Of a stretch of 64,000 bases of DNA, positions 17,163 through 25,869 are shown one piece after another. The DNA lies in assembly GCF_900172265.1 (NCBI RefSeq), contig NZ_FWFK01000001.1, positions 372,001 through 436,000 on the forward strand, in the 5' to 3' direction. The DNA is from Roseivivax jejudonensis. Its GTDB lineage: Bacteria; Pseudomonadota; Alphaproteobacteria; Rhodobacterales; Rhodobacteraceae. The number at the start of each line of letters is the position of its first letter. The first letter of the stretch is position 1. Below the pieces are notes generated by a model, which was given only the letters and a program-made list of their open reading frames with translations, did not search any database and was not told the DNA's origin. The translations under genes and the position numbers were made by a program.

Positions 17163-17647
17163 TGGACCGGCCCCAGGTAGGCAGACAGCCCATCGAACGC
17201 CACATTCGCGCCGGCGCCGATGCGGAAGACCGCGATGCCGCTGGGGGGCGGCGCGGCGTCTGGCCCGATCGCAAGGCGCCCCTCGGTCGCGCCGGGGTCG
17301 CCCGCGAGGCTCAGCGCAAGCGAAACCGTCTGCCACTCTGCGAGGCGCGGGTTGCCGTGCGGTCGCCAGTCTTCCTCGCCCCGCTCCACGAAGCTGTAGC
17401 CGTCCCGCCGCCAGTCGAGCGCGGCGGCGCGGCCGGACAACAGGCTTTCCTCAGTGGCGATGCTCAGCCGCGCGGCCAGAAGCTCAGCGTCTTGCCGGGC
17501 AGTCCAGTCCGCGCGGTCGCCCGACCGCAGGCTCAGTGATACCAGACCCGCACCTGTCCCGATCAGCGCCAGCACTATCAGCACCTCGAGCAGGGTGACG
17601 CCCGCGTCACCGCCGCGTCCATGCCGCGATGGGCGCGCCCGCGGCAT
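17159..17647 (-). CDS. gspH: Minor pseudopilin GspH
   Basis: 162 residues from ATG 17645-17647, one base after the gspG stop. The leader ends GRGGDAG and the mature helix begins VTLLEVLIVLALIG with Glu at +5. The later GVAVFRIG-like strands (SGIAVFRIGAGANVAF) fit the GspH globular domain. Named H rather than another minor pseudopilin from gene order G-H-I and size. Confidence 0.8.
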   Translation of the reverse strand: MPRARPSRHGRGGDAGVTLLEVLIVLALIGTGAGLVSLSLRSGDRADWTARQDAELLAARLSIATEESLLSGRAAALDWRRDGYSFVERGEEDWRPHGNPRLAEWQTVSLALSLAGDPGATEGRLAIGPDAAPPPSGIAVFRIGAGANVAFDGLSAYLGPVQ

Positions 17648-17648
17648 G

Positions 17649-18161
17649 TCAGCTGCCCGCCTCTTGCCGTGCGCCGCGCCCGATATCGGCGTCGACGGCA
17701 TCACCGCCAGGGCGTCCGTCCGCGCCGAGGCTTATGAGGTCGAAGGCTCCGGACTGACCGGGCGAACGATAGACGTACGCGTTGCCCCATGGATCCTCGG
17801 GCATGGTGTCGAGATACCCGTCCGCCGGGAAGGCTTCGGGCACCGGCGGCGCGCTCGGGCGCTCGACCAGCGCGGCCAATCCCTGCGCGGTCGTGGGATA
17901 GACGCGATTGTCAAGGCGGTAGAGTTCCAGCGCACTTTCTATGCTGCGCAGATCGGTCTCGGCGACCGTGGCGCGCGCCTCGTCGGGGCGGCCGACGACG
18001 TTGGGCACGATCATGGCCGCTACGACGGCGATGATGACCAGAACCACCATCATCTCGATCAGCGTCACACCGGCTTCGGGGTGTCTGGCGCGCGCGGCAC
18101 TGCCGCGTCGCGCGCGGTTGGGGCGAGCCGCCGAGGCGCGCCGGATGCGGGCTGGTGTCAT
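17649..18161 (-). CDS. gspG: Major pseudopilin GspG
   Basis: 170 residues. The cleavage site is HPEAG/VTLIEMMVVLVIIAVVAA, with Glu at +5 and the MIVPNVVGR continuation typical of GspG; the C-terminal part carries DPWGNAYVYRSPGQ and LISLGADG, the calcium-binding GspG signature. The leader upstream of the cleavage site is unusually long and basic, 31 residues with ten arginines, where 5-10 is normal; no later start codon shortens it sensibly. It is the first gene of the G-H-I-C-D block, divergent from gspL across 145 bases that must hold both promoters. Confidence 0.92.
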   Translation of the reverse strand: MTPARIRRASAARPNRARRGSAARARHPEAGVTLIEMMVVLVIIAVVAAMIVPNVVGRPDEARATVAETDLRSIESALELYRLDNRVYPTTAQGLAALVERPSAPPVPEAFPADGYLDTMPEDPWGNAYVYRSPGQSGAFDLISLGADGRPGGDAVDADIGRGARQEAGS

Positions 18162-18306
18162 GAAACTCTCTTTCTCCTTGCAGCGTGCATCGGTTAGCAT
18201 ACCAAACACCCGCCACGAAGAGGTGGAGCCTGAATACACCGGAAACATCTTGCTGATAAGGGCAAATTTGGGAAGATTTTCGCCCCGCCGGCCAGACGCT
18301 GCGCCG

Positions 18307-19410
18307 ATGGACATCCTGGTCGCGCCGGGTCGCGAAGGTGCTCGCGTCGACGACATCGGCCCACTGGCCGCGCGTCTGCGACGCGCGTCCGGCCGGGATA
18401 TCCACGTTGTGCCAGCCGAGCATGTGACGCTCTTGAACGTGACGCTGCCGTTGCGGTCGAACCGCCAGCGCATCGCCGCCTTGCCTTTCGCGGTCGAGGA
18501 TCGTCTGGCCGCGCCGCTCGAAGATCTGCACGTGGCGCTGTGCGGCCATGGACCGGATGGCGGGATCGTCGCGGCGGCCCTCGCGCGGGATGTAATGGCG
18601 GACGCGGCGCGAGACCAGCCCGACTTAGCGATCCTGCCCGAACAGCTTGCCCTTCCGGTGCCGCCTCCCATCGGGGACGGCCCGCCGGCATGGTTGGTGT
18701 TCCGCCACGGCGCCCGCGTCGTCGTTCGTCTGGCCGACGGCACCGGATTTGCCGCTCGGGCAACCGCCTTGCCCGAGCTTTGGCTGCGCGCCGGGCGTCC
18801 GGTCGTCAAATCCTTGGGCGAAGCCTTACCGGACGGAATCGACTGGACACAGGGTAAGGATGTCCCGCCTAGCCAGGCCGATCTGTCCGTCGACATGCGT
18901 CAGGGCGCGTTTCGCCCGCCGAGCGGCTGGGTCCGCCCGCTGCGCGCCGTCGCCGCCGCTCTGCCTGTGGTCGCCCTTCTTCATCTCGCGCTGGCCTGGG
19001 CCGATCTGCAAGTGCTGCGCGGCCTGGCTCTCGACGCGCGGGTCGAAACCGAGGCGGCGCTGGCCGAAAAAGTTCCCTCGGCGACCGTGTTCGACGATCC
19101 AGGCATGCTTTGGTCGCGTCTGTCGGCCCGCGATGACGACGGACCCGGAGACGGCGGCCCGGTGCCGCTGCTGGACCGTGCCTCAGGCACGCTTATGAGC
19201 GCGGAACTCGCCGTAACCGTGGACCGTCTGGTCTGGTCGACAGCGCCCGATACCCTGGCGCTGTCGATCACCGCGCCGACGCTGGACGTTCTGCAACAGA
19301 CCGAAGAGGCGCTGCGCCTCGCAGGGCTGGCGGTAACCGCCGGTACCGCCACCGCCGGCGAGGCCGGCGCGCAGTCGGAACTGACGATCCGCGACGGCGA
19401 CGGCGGATGA
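18307..19410 (+). CDS. gspL: Type II secretion platform protein GspL
   Basis: 367 residues from the ATG at 18307. The cytoplasmic half has the actin-like GspL character (VVPAEHVTLLNVTLPLRS, then PFAVEDRLAAPLEDLHVA). A transmembrane helix near residues 208-228 (AVAAALPVVALLHLALAW) leads to a short periplasmic ferredoxin-like domain. GspL ties the ATPase GspE to the membrane and pairs with GspM. The open frame extends upstream past the intergenic region, but the start used here is the first giving a normal N-terminus. Its stop overlaps the gspM start. Confidence 0.85.
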   Translation: MDILVAPGREGARVDDIGPLAARLRRASGRDIHVVPAEHVTLLNVTLPLRSNRQRIAALPFAVEDRLAAPLEDLHVALCGHGPDGGIVAAALARDVMADAARDQPDLAILPEQLALPVPPPIGDGPPAWLVFRHGARVVVRLADGTGFAARATALPELWLRAGRPVVKSLGEALPDGIDWTQGKDVPPSQADLSVDMRQGAFRPPSGWVRPLRAVAAALPVVALLHLALAWADLQVLRGLALDARVETEAALAEKVPSATVFDDPGMLWSRLSARDDDGPGDGGPVPLLDRASGTLMSAELAVTVDRLVWSTAPDTLALSITAPTLDVLQQTEEALRLAGLAVTAGTATAGEAGAQSELTIRDGDGG

Positions 19411-19868
19411 GCGCGCTCGCCAGTCTTAGCCCGCGAGAGCGGATGCTGCTGCTGGTCGGCGCCGTGCTGATTTTGGCCCTGGTGCTGTGGCGCTTTGCCT
19501 GGCAGCCGATCCAGGCCGAACGCGCCGCGCTGAACGATGACATCGCCCGCTATCTCGCGCTCCGGCGCGTGGCCGAGCTGGCGGACGTCGCGCCGGGTGG
19601 AACAGCGCAAGGGGCGGCAGAGCCGGCTGCGCCGCTGTCCCAGCGCGCGACGCGCAGTGCCGAGTCGGCTGGCGTGCGGATCACTCGCATCGACCCGCAG
19701 GGCGCGCGCTTGACGTTGGTTGTGCAGGACGCGGCGTTCCGCGATATCCTGGCTTGGACCGTGGCGCTGGAACGAGAGGAATACGCGAGGGTCACCGCAC
19801 TCGAGGTCGACCGTCAGACCGCCCCAGGCACGGTCAGCGCTCGGCTCACACTAGAGGACGCGCGATGA
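19407..19868 (+). CDS. gspM: Type II secretion platform protein GspM
   Basis: 153 residues, ATG overlapping the gspL stop. A short cytoplasmic lead (SPRERMLLLVGAVL) and one transmembrane helix (about 13-32) are followed by a coiled-coil-like segment and a small alpha/beta domain, the standard GspM plan. It stabilises GspL in the inner membrane. Overlaps gspE downstream by four bases. Confidence 0.85.
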   Translation: MSALASLSPRERMLLLVGAVLILALVLWRFAWQPIQAERAALNDDIARYLALRRVAELADVAPGGTAQGAAEPAAPLSQRATRSAESAGVRITRIDPQGARLTLVVQDAAFRDILAWTVALEREEYARVTALEVDRQTAPGTVSARLTLEDAR

Positions 19869-21409
19869 CGGATAACGCCGAAACCGACGGCACGGAAACC
19901 GATCGGATCGGGGATCGGCCGATCGTGTCCTACGCCTTTGCCAAAGCGCATGGCGTGATCGTTGAGCCGGACGCGGATGGCGCGCCGGTCTGCCGGCACC
20001 TCGGAACCGCCGACCTGCCCGCGCTCATGGAGGCGCAGCGCGCGGCCGGGGAGCTCGCCGCCTTTGAGGAAGTCGGCGGGGAGACCTTCGAGGATGCGCT
20101 CGGGCGCGTCTTCCGCAATGACGCCACCGAGGCGGCACGGATGGCCGCGAAGGACGACGACGATCTTTCGGCGCTGGCCGAGACCGCCGCGTCGGTCGAC
20201 GATCTCTTGGACCAAAACGACGACGCACCGGTGGTACGGCTGATCAACGCGCTGCTGCTCCAGGCAGTCAAGGAAGGCGCCTCTGATATGCATGTGGAGG
20301 TCGAGGAGCGCCGCTTGGTTGTTCGATTCCGCGTTGATGGCCTCCTGCGCGATGTGATCGAGCCCAAGCGCGCGCTCGCGCCTCTTTTGGCGAGCCGCCT
20401 CAAGGTCATGGGTAAGCTCGACATCGCCGAAAAGCGGCTGCCTCAGGATGGACGCGTCTCGGTGCGGGTGGGCGGCTACGAACTCGACGTGCGGATCTCC
20501 ACCTTGCCGTCGCAATTCGGCGAACGGGTGGTGCTGCGCCTGCTCGACCGCGGCCAGACCCAGCGCGGCATCGCACATCTGGGCATGTCCGAGCGCGACC
20601 GCGCCGCCTTCGAGCATGTCATCGCCGCGCCCGAGGGGCTGGTGCTGGTCACCGGTCCGACCGGGTCCGGCAAGACCACGTCGCTCTACGCTGCGCTCGG
20701 CCATCTTAACGACCGCAAGCGCAACATCCTGACCGTCGAAGATCCCATCGAGTATTCGATGGACGGCATCGGGCAAATGCAGGTGAACCCAAAGACCGAA
20801 CTGACCTTCGCCCGTGGCCTGCGCGCGCTCCTGCGGCAGGACCCCGACGTCATAATGGTGGGCGAGATTCGCGATGCAGAGACCGCCAAGATCGCGGTCG
20901 AGAGCGCGATGACGGGGCACTTGGTGCTATCGACGCTGCACACCAATACAGCCATCGGCGCGGTGTCGCGGTTAATCGACATGGGGGTGGAGCGGTTCCT
21001 GCTGGCGCCGATGGTCCGCGGGCTTGTCGCACAGCGCCTCGTGCGACAGCTCTGCGCCGAATGCCGCGCGCCGCATCAGCTGAGCGCGGCCGAGGCGAAA
21101 CTGCTGTCGGGCGCGCTGCTCGAAGGCGCCGAGGTCTGGCGTGCGGACGGCTGCGAGACCTGCGGCCAGTCAGGCTATCGCGGGCGCCTACCGATTTACG
21201 AGATCGTCGTCGCCGACCGCGAGATCGAGGCCATGATCCATGCCGGCGCGTCCGAGGCGGACCTCACGGCAGCCGCGCGCGCCAAGGCGCCGGGCATCCT
21301 GCAGGACGGGGCGCGGAAGATGCGCGAAGGTTTGACCACCGCCGAAGAGGTCGTCCGCGCGGTGCGCGAGGACAGCGCGCCGGACCCGGCCGCACGGGCA
21401 GCGGAATAG
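19865..21409 (+). CDS. gspE: Type II secretion ATPase GspE
   Basis: 514 residues from ATG 19865. Walker A GPTGSGKT is at 264-271, the Asp box VEDPIE at 291-296, Walker B DPDVIMVGE at 326-334 and the His box near 350-360 (GHLVLSTLHTN). The four-cysteine zinc site is Cys397/Cys400 (CAEC) and Cys430/Cys433 (CETC). The N-terminal 120 residues form the domain that binds GspL. It is a hexameric motor on the cytoplasmic face driving pseudopilus assembly. It follows gspM with an overlap and is followed by gspF after four bases. Confidence 0.97.
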   Translation: MTDNAETDGTETDRIGDRPIVSYAFAKAHGVIVEPDADGAPVCRHLGTADLPALMEAQRAAGELAAFEEVGGETFEDALGRVFRNDATEAARMAAKDDDDLSALAETAASVDDLLDQNDDAPVVRLINALLLQAVKEGASDMHVEVEERRLVVRFRVDGLLRDVIEPKRALAPLLASRLKVMGKLDIAEKRLPQDGRVSVRVGGYELDVRISTLPSQFGERVVLRLLDRGQTQRGIAHLGMSERDRAAFEHVIAAPEGLVLVTGPTGSGKTTSLYAALGHLNDRKRNILTVEDPIEYSMDGIGQMQVNPKTELTFARGLRALLRQDPDVIMVGEIRDAETAKIAVESAMTGHLVLSTLHTNTAIGAVSRLIDMGVERFLLAPMVRGLVAQRLVRQLCAECRAPHQLSAAEAKLLSGALLEGAEVWRADGCETCGQSGYRGRLPIYEIVVADREIEAMIHAGASEADLTAAARAKAPGILQDGARKMREGLTTAEEVVRAVREDSAPDPAARAAE

Positions 21410-21413
21410 CCCG

Positions 21414-22634
21414 TTGGGCGCGTTTCTCTACAAGGCCGTCGATGCCGGCGGGCGCCACGCCCGCGGGTTGATCGAGGCCTCGAGCGAAAGCGCCGCGCGC
21501 GCCGAATTGCGCCAGCGCAAGCTGTTGCCGCTGTCGGTCGAACCCACGCGGCGGCGCCCGGGGCAGGCGTTTTCGCGCGACAGGGCACCGCGATCCTCTC
21601 GGCTCGGTCCGAAGCGGCTGGCGCTTCTCACACGGCAGCTCGCGACGTTGGTGGGTGCCAATGTGCGTATCGAGGACGCGCTACGGGTCGTCGCGGGTCA
21701 GACGCGGAGCGCGCGCGAGGGGTCGTTGCTTCTGAACCTGCGCGGCGCGGTGCTCGACGGGCGTAGCTTTGCCGCGGCACTCGATGACAATCCCGCGAGC
21801 TTCGACGAATATTACCGCGCCTCGGTGCGCGCGGGCGAGACCTCGGGGCGGCTGAGCCAGGTGATGGACCACCTCGCTCTACACATTGAGGAGCAGGCGA
21901 AGAACCGTCAGAGCCTGCAACTGGCGCTAATATATCCGGCGCTCCTGACTATCGTTTCCGTCGTCGTGATCTCCGCGCTTTTGGCCTTCGTAGTGCCGGA
22001 TATCGTACGCGTCTTCACCTCGCGCGGGGCCGACCTGCCGGGGCTGACCCGCGCGCTGATCGCCGCATCGGATTGGCTAACGACATGGGGGCCGGTCGCA
22101 GCGGCGGTGTGCGCGGGTGGTGTTGCCACGGGTCTTGCCGCGCTGCGCCGGCCACGCATCCGCGCGCGCTGGCACTGGCTGCTGGCTACCACGTGGCCGA
22201 TGCGCGGCCCTGTGCTCAAGATCGCCTCGGCGCGTTTTTCGGGCACCCTGGCCACGCTGGTGCAAAGCGGGGTGCCGCTGGCCGATGCGCTCCGGGCGGC
22301 GACCGATACGGTCCCGAATCTCTACCTGCGCACCCGGCTCGCTGCGCTCGCGCAGCGGGTGTCGGACGGGGCGGCGCTGTCCCGCGCGGCGGAAGAGTCG
22401 GGGATATTCCCGCCGATGCTGGTGGCGATGATCGCTAGCGGCGAGGCCGGCGGTACGCTTGGCCATAGCCTCGAGCGCAGCGCGGCGGAACAATCGGCCG
22501 ACCTTAAGGCAAAGGTCGCGACCATCGTCGCGTTGGTGGAACCGGGCGTGCTGCTTGTCATGGGGGGGATCGTCATGCTGCTTGTCCTAGCGATCCTGAT
22601 GCCCATCGTCAGCCTGAACGATCTAACCGGATGA
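21414..22634 (+). CDS. gspF: Type II secretion inner-membrane platform protein GspF
   Basis: 406 residues from a TTG at 21414-21416 that gives the standard opening MGAFLYKAVDAGGR. Two T2SSF domains are visible (about 70-190 and 275-395), with hallmark phrases LALLTRQLATLVGA, YPALLTIVSVVVISALL and the C-terminal VALVEPGVLLVMGGIVMLLVLAILMPI. GspF forms the membrane platform with GspL and GspM. The ribosome site is weak; with only four bases after gspE, translation is probably coupled. Confidence 0.93.
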   Translation: MGAFLYKAVDAGGRHARGLIEASSESAARAELRQRKLLPLSVEPTRRRPGQAFSRDRAPRSSRLGPKRLALLTRQLATLVGANVRIEDALRVVAGQTRSAREGSLLLNLRGAVLDGRSFAAALDDNPASFDEYYRASVRAGETSGRLSQVMDHLALHIEEQAKNRQSLQLALIYPALLTIVSVVVISALLAFVVPDIVRVFTSRGADLPGLTRALIAASDWLTTWGPVAAAVCAGGVATGLAALRRPRIRARWHWLLATTWPMRGPVLKIASARFSGTLATLVQSGVPLADALRAATDTVPNLYLRTRLAALAQRVSDGAALSRAAEESGIFPPMLVAMIASGEAGGTLGHSLERSAAEQSADLKAKVATIVALVEPGVLLVMGGIVMLLVLAILMPIVSLNDLTG

Positions 22635-22639
22635 TCGGT

Positions 22640-23380
22640 TCAGAAGGCGTATTCGAGAGTCAGTGGTCCATTCTTGGGCAGCGCCGGATAGATCTCCGCC
22701 GCCTCTTTGAGAATCGAGAGTGTGGCGCGGCCCGCGCCGTCGATCCGGAAATTTGCGAGAGGCCGGTTGCCGCCGGCGTCGAGAAGCGCGGCGGCCGTAT
22801 CGTCTTCGGTCGAGAAGATCAGATTTTGCTCAGGCAGCGCGATCTCTCGCGCCCCTTTAGCGCATGTGCCGGCGGGCAGCGTCACCCTCCCGTCGGCCCG
22901 GGCCGCGCCGCCGGCCTTGAGCAGCGTCACGTCGTCGACCCGAGCCGTAATGCCGCAGCGCCACGCACCGGGGACCAGCCGCGCCAACCCCGGCCCCGCG
23001 CGCCCGGATACCGCCGTGATACCGATCTCGCGCGGAAAAAACCGCAGATCACCTTCGAGCCGCGTATCGCCGCCCTCGAGCCGCAGCGTTCCGCCAAACC
23101 CGGGCCAGGGGCGGAGGCCCGGCCGTGTCAACCAGGTCAACGTGTATCCTTGGGCGAGGTCCGCGCCACCGTTTCGCAATGTGCCGTATACGGCATGCAC
23201 CTGTGGCGGAAGGTCGAGCGTGCGTGTTAATATCGTCAACGGAGCGAGATAGAGGAGCGCGCCGCCAAGCGTGCCGAGACCTACACATGCGAGACCCAAG
23301 AAAAACGCGATCCGCGACAGCCATGACGCGCCGCGCGACACCATCGCGGCGGGCGATCCTGAAGGGGCTGGCTGCGTCAT
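22640..23380 (-). CDS. gspN: Type II secretion protein GspN
   Basis: 246 residues. A transmembrane helix (about 22-48) is followed by a periplasmic beta-rich domain with GTLRNGGADLAQG, a VHAVYGT strand and the LEYAF end that suit GspN. GspN is an optional inner-membrane component. It is on the opposite strand to its neighbours, ending five bases from the gspF stop. Its 5' end overlaps the 5' end of the plus-strand lipoprotein gene: 58 bases from this ATG, or 22 from the in-frame ATG at 23344. Two functional genes sharing start regions head to head is unusual. Confidence 0.8.
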   Translation of the reverse strand: MTQPAPSGSPAAMVSRGASWLSRIAFFLGLACVGLGTLGGALLYLAPLTILTRTLDLPPQVHAVYGTLRNGGADLAQGYTLTWLTRPGLRPWPGFGGTLRLEGGDTRLEGDLRFFPREIGITAVSGRAGPGLARLVPGAWRCGITARVDDVTLLKAGGAARADGRVTLPAGTCAKGAREIALPEQNLIFSTEDDTAAALLDAGGNRPLANFRIDGAGRATLSILKEAAEIYPALPKNGPLTLEYAF

Positions 23381-24399
23381 CGGTGTCGGTCCTCGGGGGC
23401 TGCAGCGTCGGCGAGGCGATTGGCGGTGGCGTCACGTCCGGCGGACCGGGTCAGGCGGCGCTGCTGCTCCCGCTGTCCGGCGCGTCCCAGCAACTAGGCC
23501 AGATGCTCCAGACCGCCGCAAGCCTCGGCGGCGGTCCGGGCATCGGCATCGACATCTTCGACACGGGCTCGAGCCCCGAGGACGCGGCGGCGGCAGCGAG
23601 GAACGCCGTCGATGCCGGCGCCAACATGCTGATCGGGCCGGTCTTCGGGGCACAGGCTCGCGCGGTCGCCGCCGCCGTGCCTGACCAAGTGCCGGTCGTG
23701 ACGCTGTCGAACGACGCCTCGCTGGCAGGCAACGGCCTCTATGTCTTCGGCATCACCCCGGCCCATTCGGCGCAGGCGGTGCTGAGCCTCGCCGCGCAGC
23801 GTAACTTGCGCGATGTCGCGGTGATCGTGCCGCCCGGAGCTTTCGGCGCGCAATCGGTCTCGGCGGTGCAGGCGCTCGCTCCGCAACTCGGGATGCAGCT
23901 GCGCGCGCCCATCGTGCGCGGCGACGCCGCAGGAATCGGCGCGGCGCTCGCCAATGGCGGGGGCACGCCCGACGCGGTCTATCTGCCCGCCGCCGATGGT
24001 AATCTAGCGCCGATTGCCCGCGCGCTCTCGGGCCTCGACATCCAGCTTCTGGGATCGGCGCAATGGTCGGCGCTAGATCTCGAAAGCGACCCAGCATTCA
24101 ACGGCGCCTGGTTCGCGGCGCCCGACCCATTGCGCTTCGCGCCGTTCCGCGACGCCTTCGCGGAGGCGACGGGATCGAATGCGGGGATCATCGCGGGGCT
24201 GACATACGACGGCACCGAACTCGCCCGGACGCTCGGCCGCCAAGGCCGCCAGTCGCGCCGCGGATTGCAGGCCGAGGACGGATTTTCCGGGGTGCTGGGG
24301 CCGTACCGGTTTCTGCGCTCAGGACTCTGTCAACGCGGCCTTGCGGTGCTGCGCGTCGGGTCGGGCGATTTCGCCCTGATCGGTGCCACTTCCGTATGA
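23323..24399 (+). CDS. Lipoprotein with a type-1 periplasmic-binding fold (LpoA/penicillin-binding-protein-activator type) inside the T2SS locus
   Basis: 358 residues from ATG 23323. The N-terminus has twin arginines and a lipobox (SRRAILKGLAASSVSVLGGC; Cys about 27), so it should be an envelope lipoprotein. The body is a Peripla_BP_6-like fold: AALLLPLSGASQQLGQMLQT, then GANMLIGPVFGAQARAVA and VPVVTLSNDAS, the pattern of LpoA-type activators of peptidoglycan synthases and of amino-acid-binding proteins. It lies between gspN/gspF and gspJ and overlaps gspJ by four bases, so it is co-translated with the pseudopilins. It may help open peptidoglycan for the secretin or act as a pilotin. Those roles are inference; the family has no fixed T2SS role that I know of. 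Confidence 0.8.
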   Translation: MTRRATPSRRAILKGLAASSVSVLGGCSVGEAIGGGVTSGGPGQAALLLPLSGASQQLGQMLQTAASLGGGPGIGIDIFDTGSSPEDAAAAARNAVDAGANMLIGPVFGAQARAVAAAVPDQVPVVTLSNDASLAGNGLYVFGITPAHSAQAVLSLAAQRNLRDVAVIVPPGAFGAQSVSAVQALAPQLGMQLRAPIVRGDAAGIGAALANGGGTPDAVYLPAADGNLAPIARALSGLDIQLLGSAQWSALDLESDPAFNGAWFAAPDPLRFAPFRDAFAEATGSNAGIIAGLTYDGTELARTLGRQGRQSRRGLQAEDGFSGVLGPYRFLRSGLCQRGLAVLRVGSGDFALIGATSV

Positions 24400-24953
24400 C
24401 GCCGCCGCGGGCACGGCCTGGGGACGCCGGCCTGACGCTTGTCGAGGTGCTGGTGGCACTGGCGCTCTTCGCGCTCGTCAGTGTAGCGGGGCTGACCATG
24501 CTCGACACCGTGCTGCGAGTGAACGACGGCACCGGTACACGGCTCGAGCGGCTGGCCGAGATCGACCGCGCGTTTCTGGTCCTGCGCCGTGACCTCGCGC
24601 AGATGGCGCCGGGACCGGTCACGCTCGACGCGCAGGGTCTGGCTTTCCCGCGCGCCTTTGGCGCGGGGCCAGCTGAAATGCGTGTGCGGCACACAGACGG
24701 CACGCTGGTGCGTGAAGTGCCGGCGGCGGCTGGGGCGCAGTCGTCGCAGCGGTTGCTGGCGGGGGTCGCAGGCGCGAGGTGGCGGTTGCTCGGGCCGGCG
24801 CAAGTCTGGCACGAAAGCTGGCCGGTGGACGCCGTTCCCGAAGGCGCTCCGCCGCGGGCAGCCGAGGTGACGCTCGATCTGGAGCGGGGCGAATCGGGGA
24901 CCGGCGGAACGCTGACGCGTCTCTTCGCGCTGCCGGAAACGGCGCGCCGATGA
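24396..24953 (+). CDS. gspJ: Minor pseudopilin GspJ
   Basis: 185 residues, ATG overlapping the stop of the lipoprotein gene. The cleavage site is RPGDAG/LTLVEVLVALALFALVSV with Glu at +5. Residues IDRAFLVLRRDLAQM and QRLLAGVAGARWR fit the GspJ globular domain, and size is usual. GspJ forms the pseudopilus tip with I and K. Overlaps gspK by four bases. Confidence 0.85.
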   Translation: MTPPRARPGDAGLTLVEVLVALALFALVSVAGLTMLDTVLRVNDGTGTRLERLAEIDRAFLVLRRDLAQMAPGPVTLDAQGLAFPRAFGAGPAEMRVRHTDGTLVREVPAAAGAQSSQRLLAGVAGARWRLLGPAQVWHESWPVDAVPEGAPPRAAEVTLDLERGESGTGGTLTRLFALPETARR

Positions 24954-25804
24954 CACGCGACCGCGAGGCCGGTATCGTCCTTGTCAACGTGCTGGTGATC
25001 CTAGCGTTGACCGCCAGCATCGTTGCGCTAATGTTCGGCAGCCGCGACACGGCGCGCGAGCGGGTCTCAGCCATGTCCGATGGCGCGCTCGCCGAAGCGC
25101 TGGCGCTGGGGGCCGAGGCCTCAGTGATCGCAGCGTTGCGCCGCGACCTCATTACCGCGCCCGAGGCGGATCACTTCGGCGAACCCTGGGCGCGGATCGC
25201 GCAGGAGGAGACCCGGCTCGCCACCGGGCGCTTCTCGGTCGTCATCCGCGATCAACAGCGCAAATACGACATCAACTGGCTGGCCGGCGGCCGACTTGGG
25301 CCGGTCACCACTCTGGCGCGGCTCTTGGAAGAGCTTGACCAGCCCCCTGAACTCGCCGCGCAAATCGCAGCGATCCTCACGCGCGTCGGGCGGGTTCCGG
25401 CGCTGGAGAACCTGACAGCGTTCGGGATACCTGCAACCGCGCTCGAGGAGATTGCACCTTACGTAACGGCTTTGCCGGTAGAGGGGGAAGTCAACCTGAA
25501 CACCGCCGAGGCGCCGCTCATGCGGGCGATGTTCGGCAACCGCGCGATCGCCGCGCGCCTAATCGCGGTCAGAGCGCGCGAAGGCCACATCACCCGCGAA
25601 ACGCTGACCGGCGCCGGCGCGGTCCGCCCGGATCACTCGGGCTTCACCTCAAATCTTTACGCGGTCGAGGTGTTCGCCGAGGCCGGCGTCGCTGCGGTGC
25701 GGCTCGAAAGTACGATCCTGCGCGTCGCCGAGCTCTCAGGGCAGTCCGTCGGGGTTTTGTCGCGACGGTTCATGGATGTCTATCCGGCTGCCGCCCCGGA
25801 ATGA
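24950..25804 (+). CDS. gspK: Minor pseudopilin GspK
   Basis: 284 residues. A very short leader (MTRDREAG) is followed by IVLVNVLVILALTASIVALM; lack of a Glu at +5 is normal for GspK, which caps the tip. Later phrases RKYDINWLAGG, VEGEVNLNTAEAPLMRAMFG and a helix-hairpin-like region fit the two-domain GspK structure with its alpha-helical insertion. It closes the J-K block, and a hairpin follows its stop. Confidence 0.9.
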   Translation: MTRDREAGIVLVNVLVILALTASIVALMFGSRDTARERVSAMSDGALAEALALGAEASVIAALRRDLITAPEADHFGEPWARIAQEETRLATGRFSVVIRDQQRKYDINWLAGGRLGPVTTLARLLEELDQPPELAAQIAAILTRVGRVPALENLTAFGIPATALEEIAPYVTALPVEGEVNLNTAEAPLMRAMFGNRAIAARLIAVRAREGHITRETLTGAGAVRPDHSGFTSNLYAVEVFAEAGVAAVRLESTILRVAELSGQSVGVLSRRFMDVYPAAAPE

Positions 25805-25816
25805 CCGAATGAAATC

Positions 25817-25842
25817 GGCCCCCGGCGCGGACGACGGGGGCC
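25817..25842. terminator. Convergent hairpin between gspK and the acidic lipoprotein gene
   Basis: GGCCCCCG (25817-25824) pairs with CGGGGGCC (25835-25842). It lies between two converging genes, gspK and the small lipoprotein. Only weak T runs flank it, so termination efficiency is uncertain. Confidence 0.6.
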
Positions 25843-25869
25843 TAATATGGCTGGCACGGGCTCGGCCGA

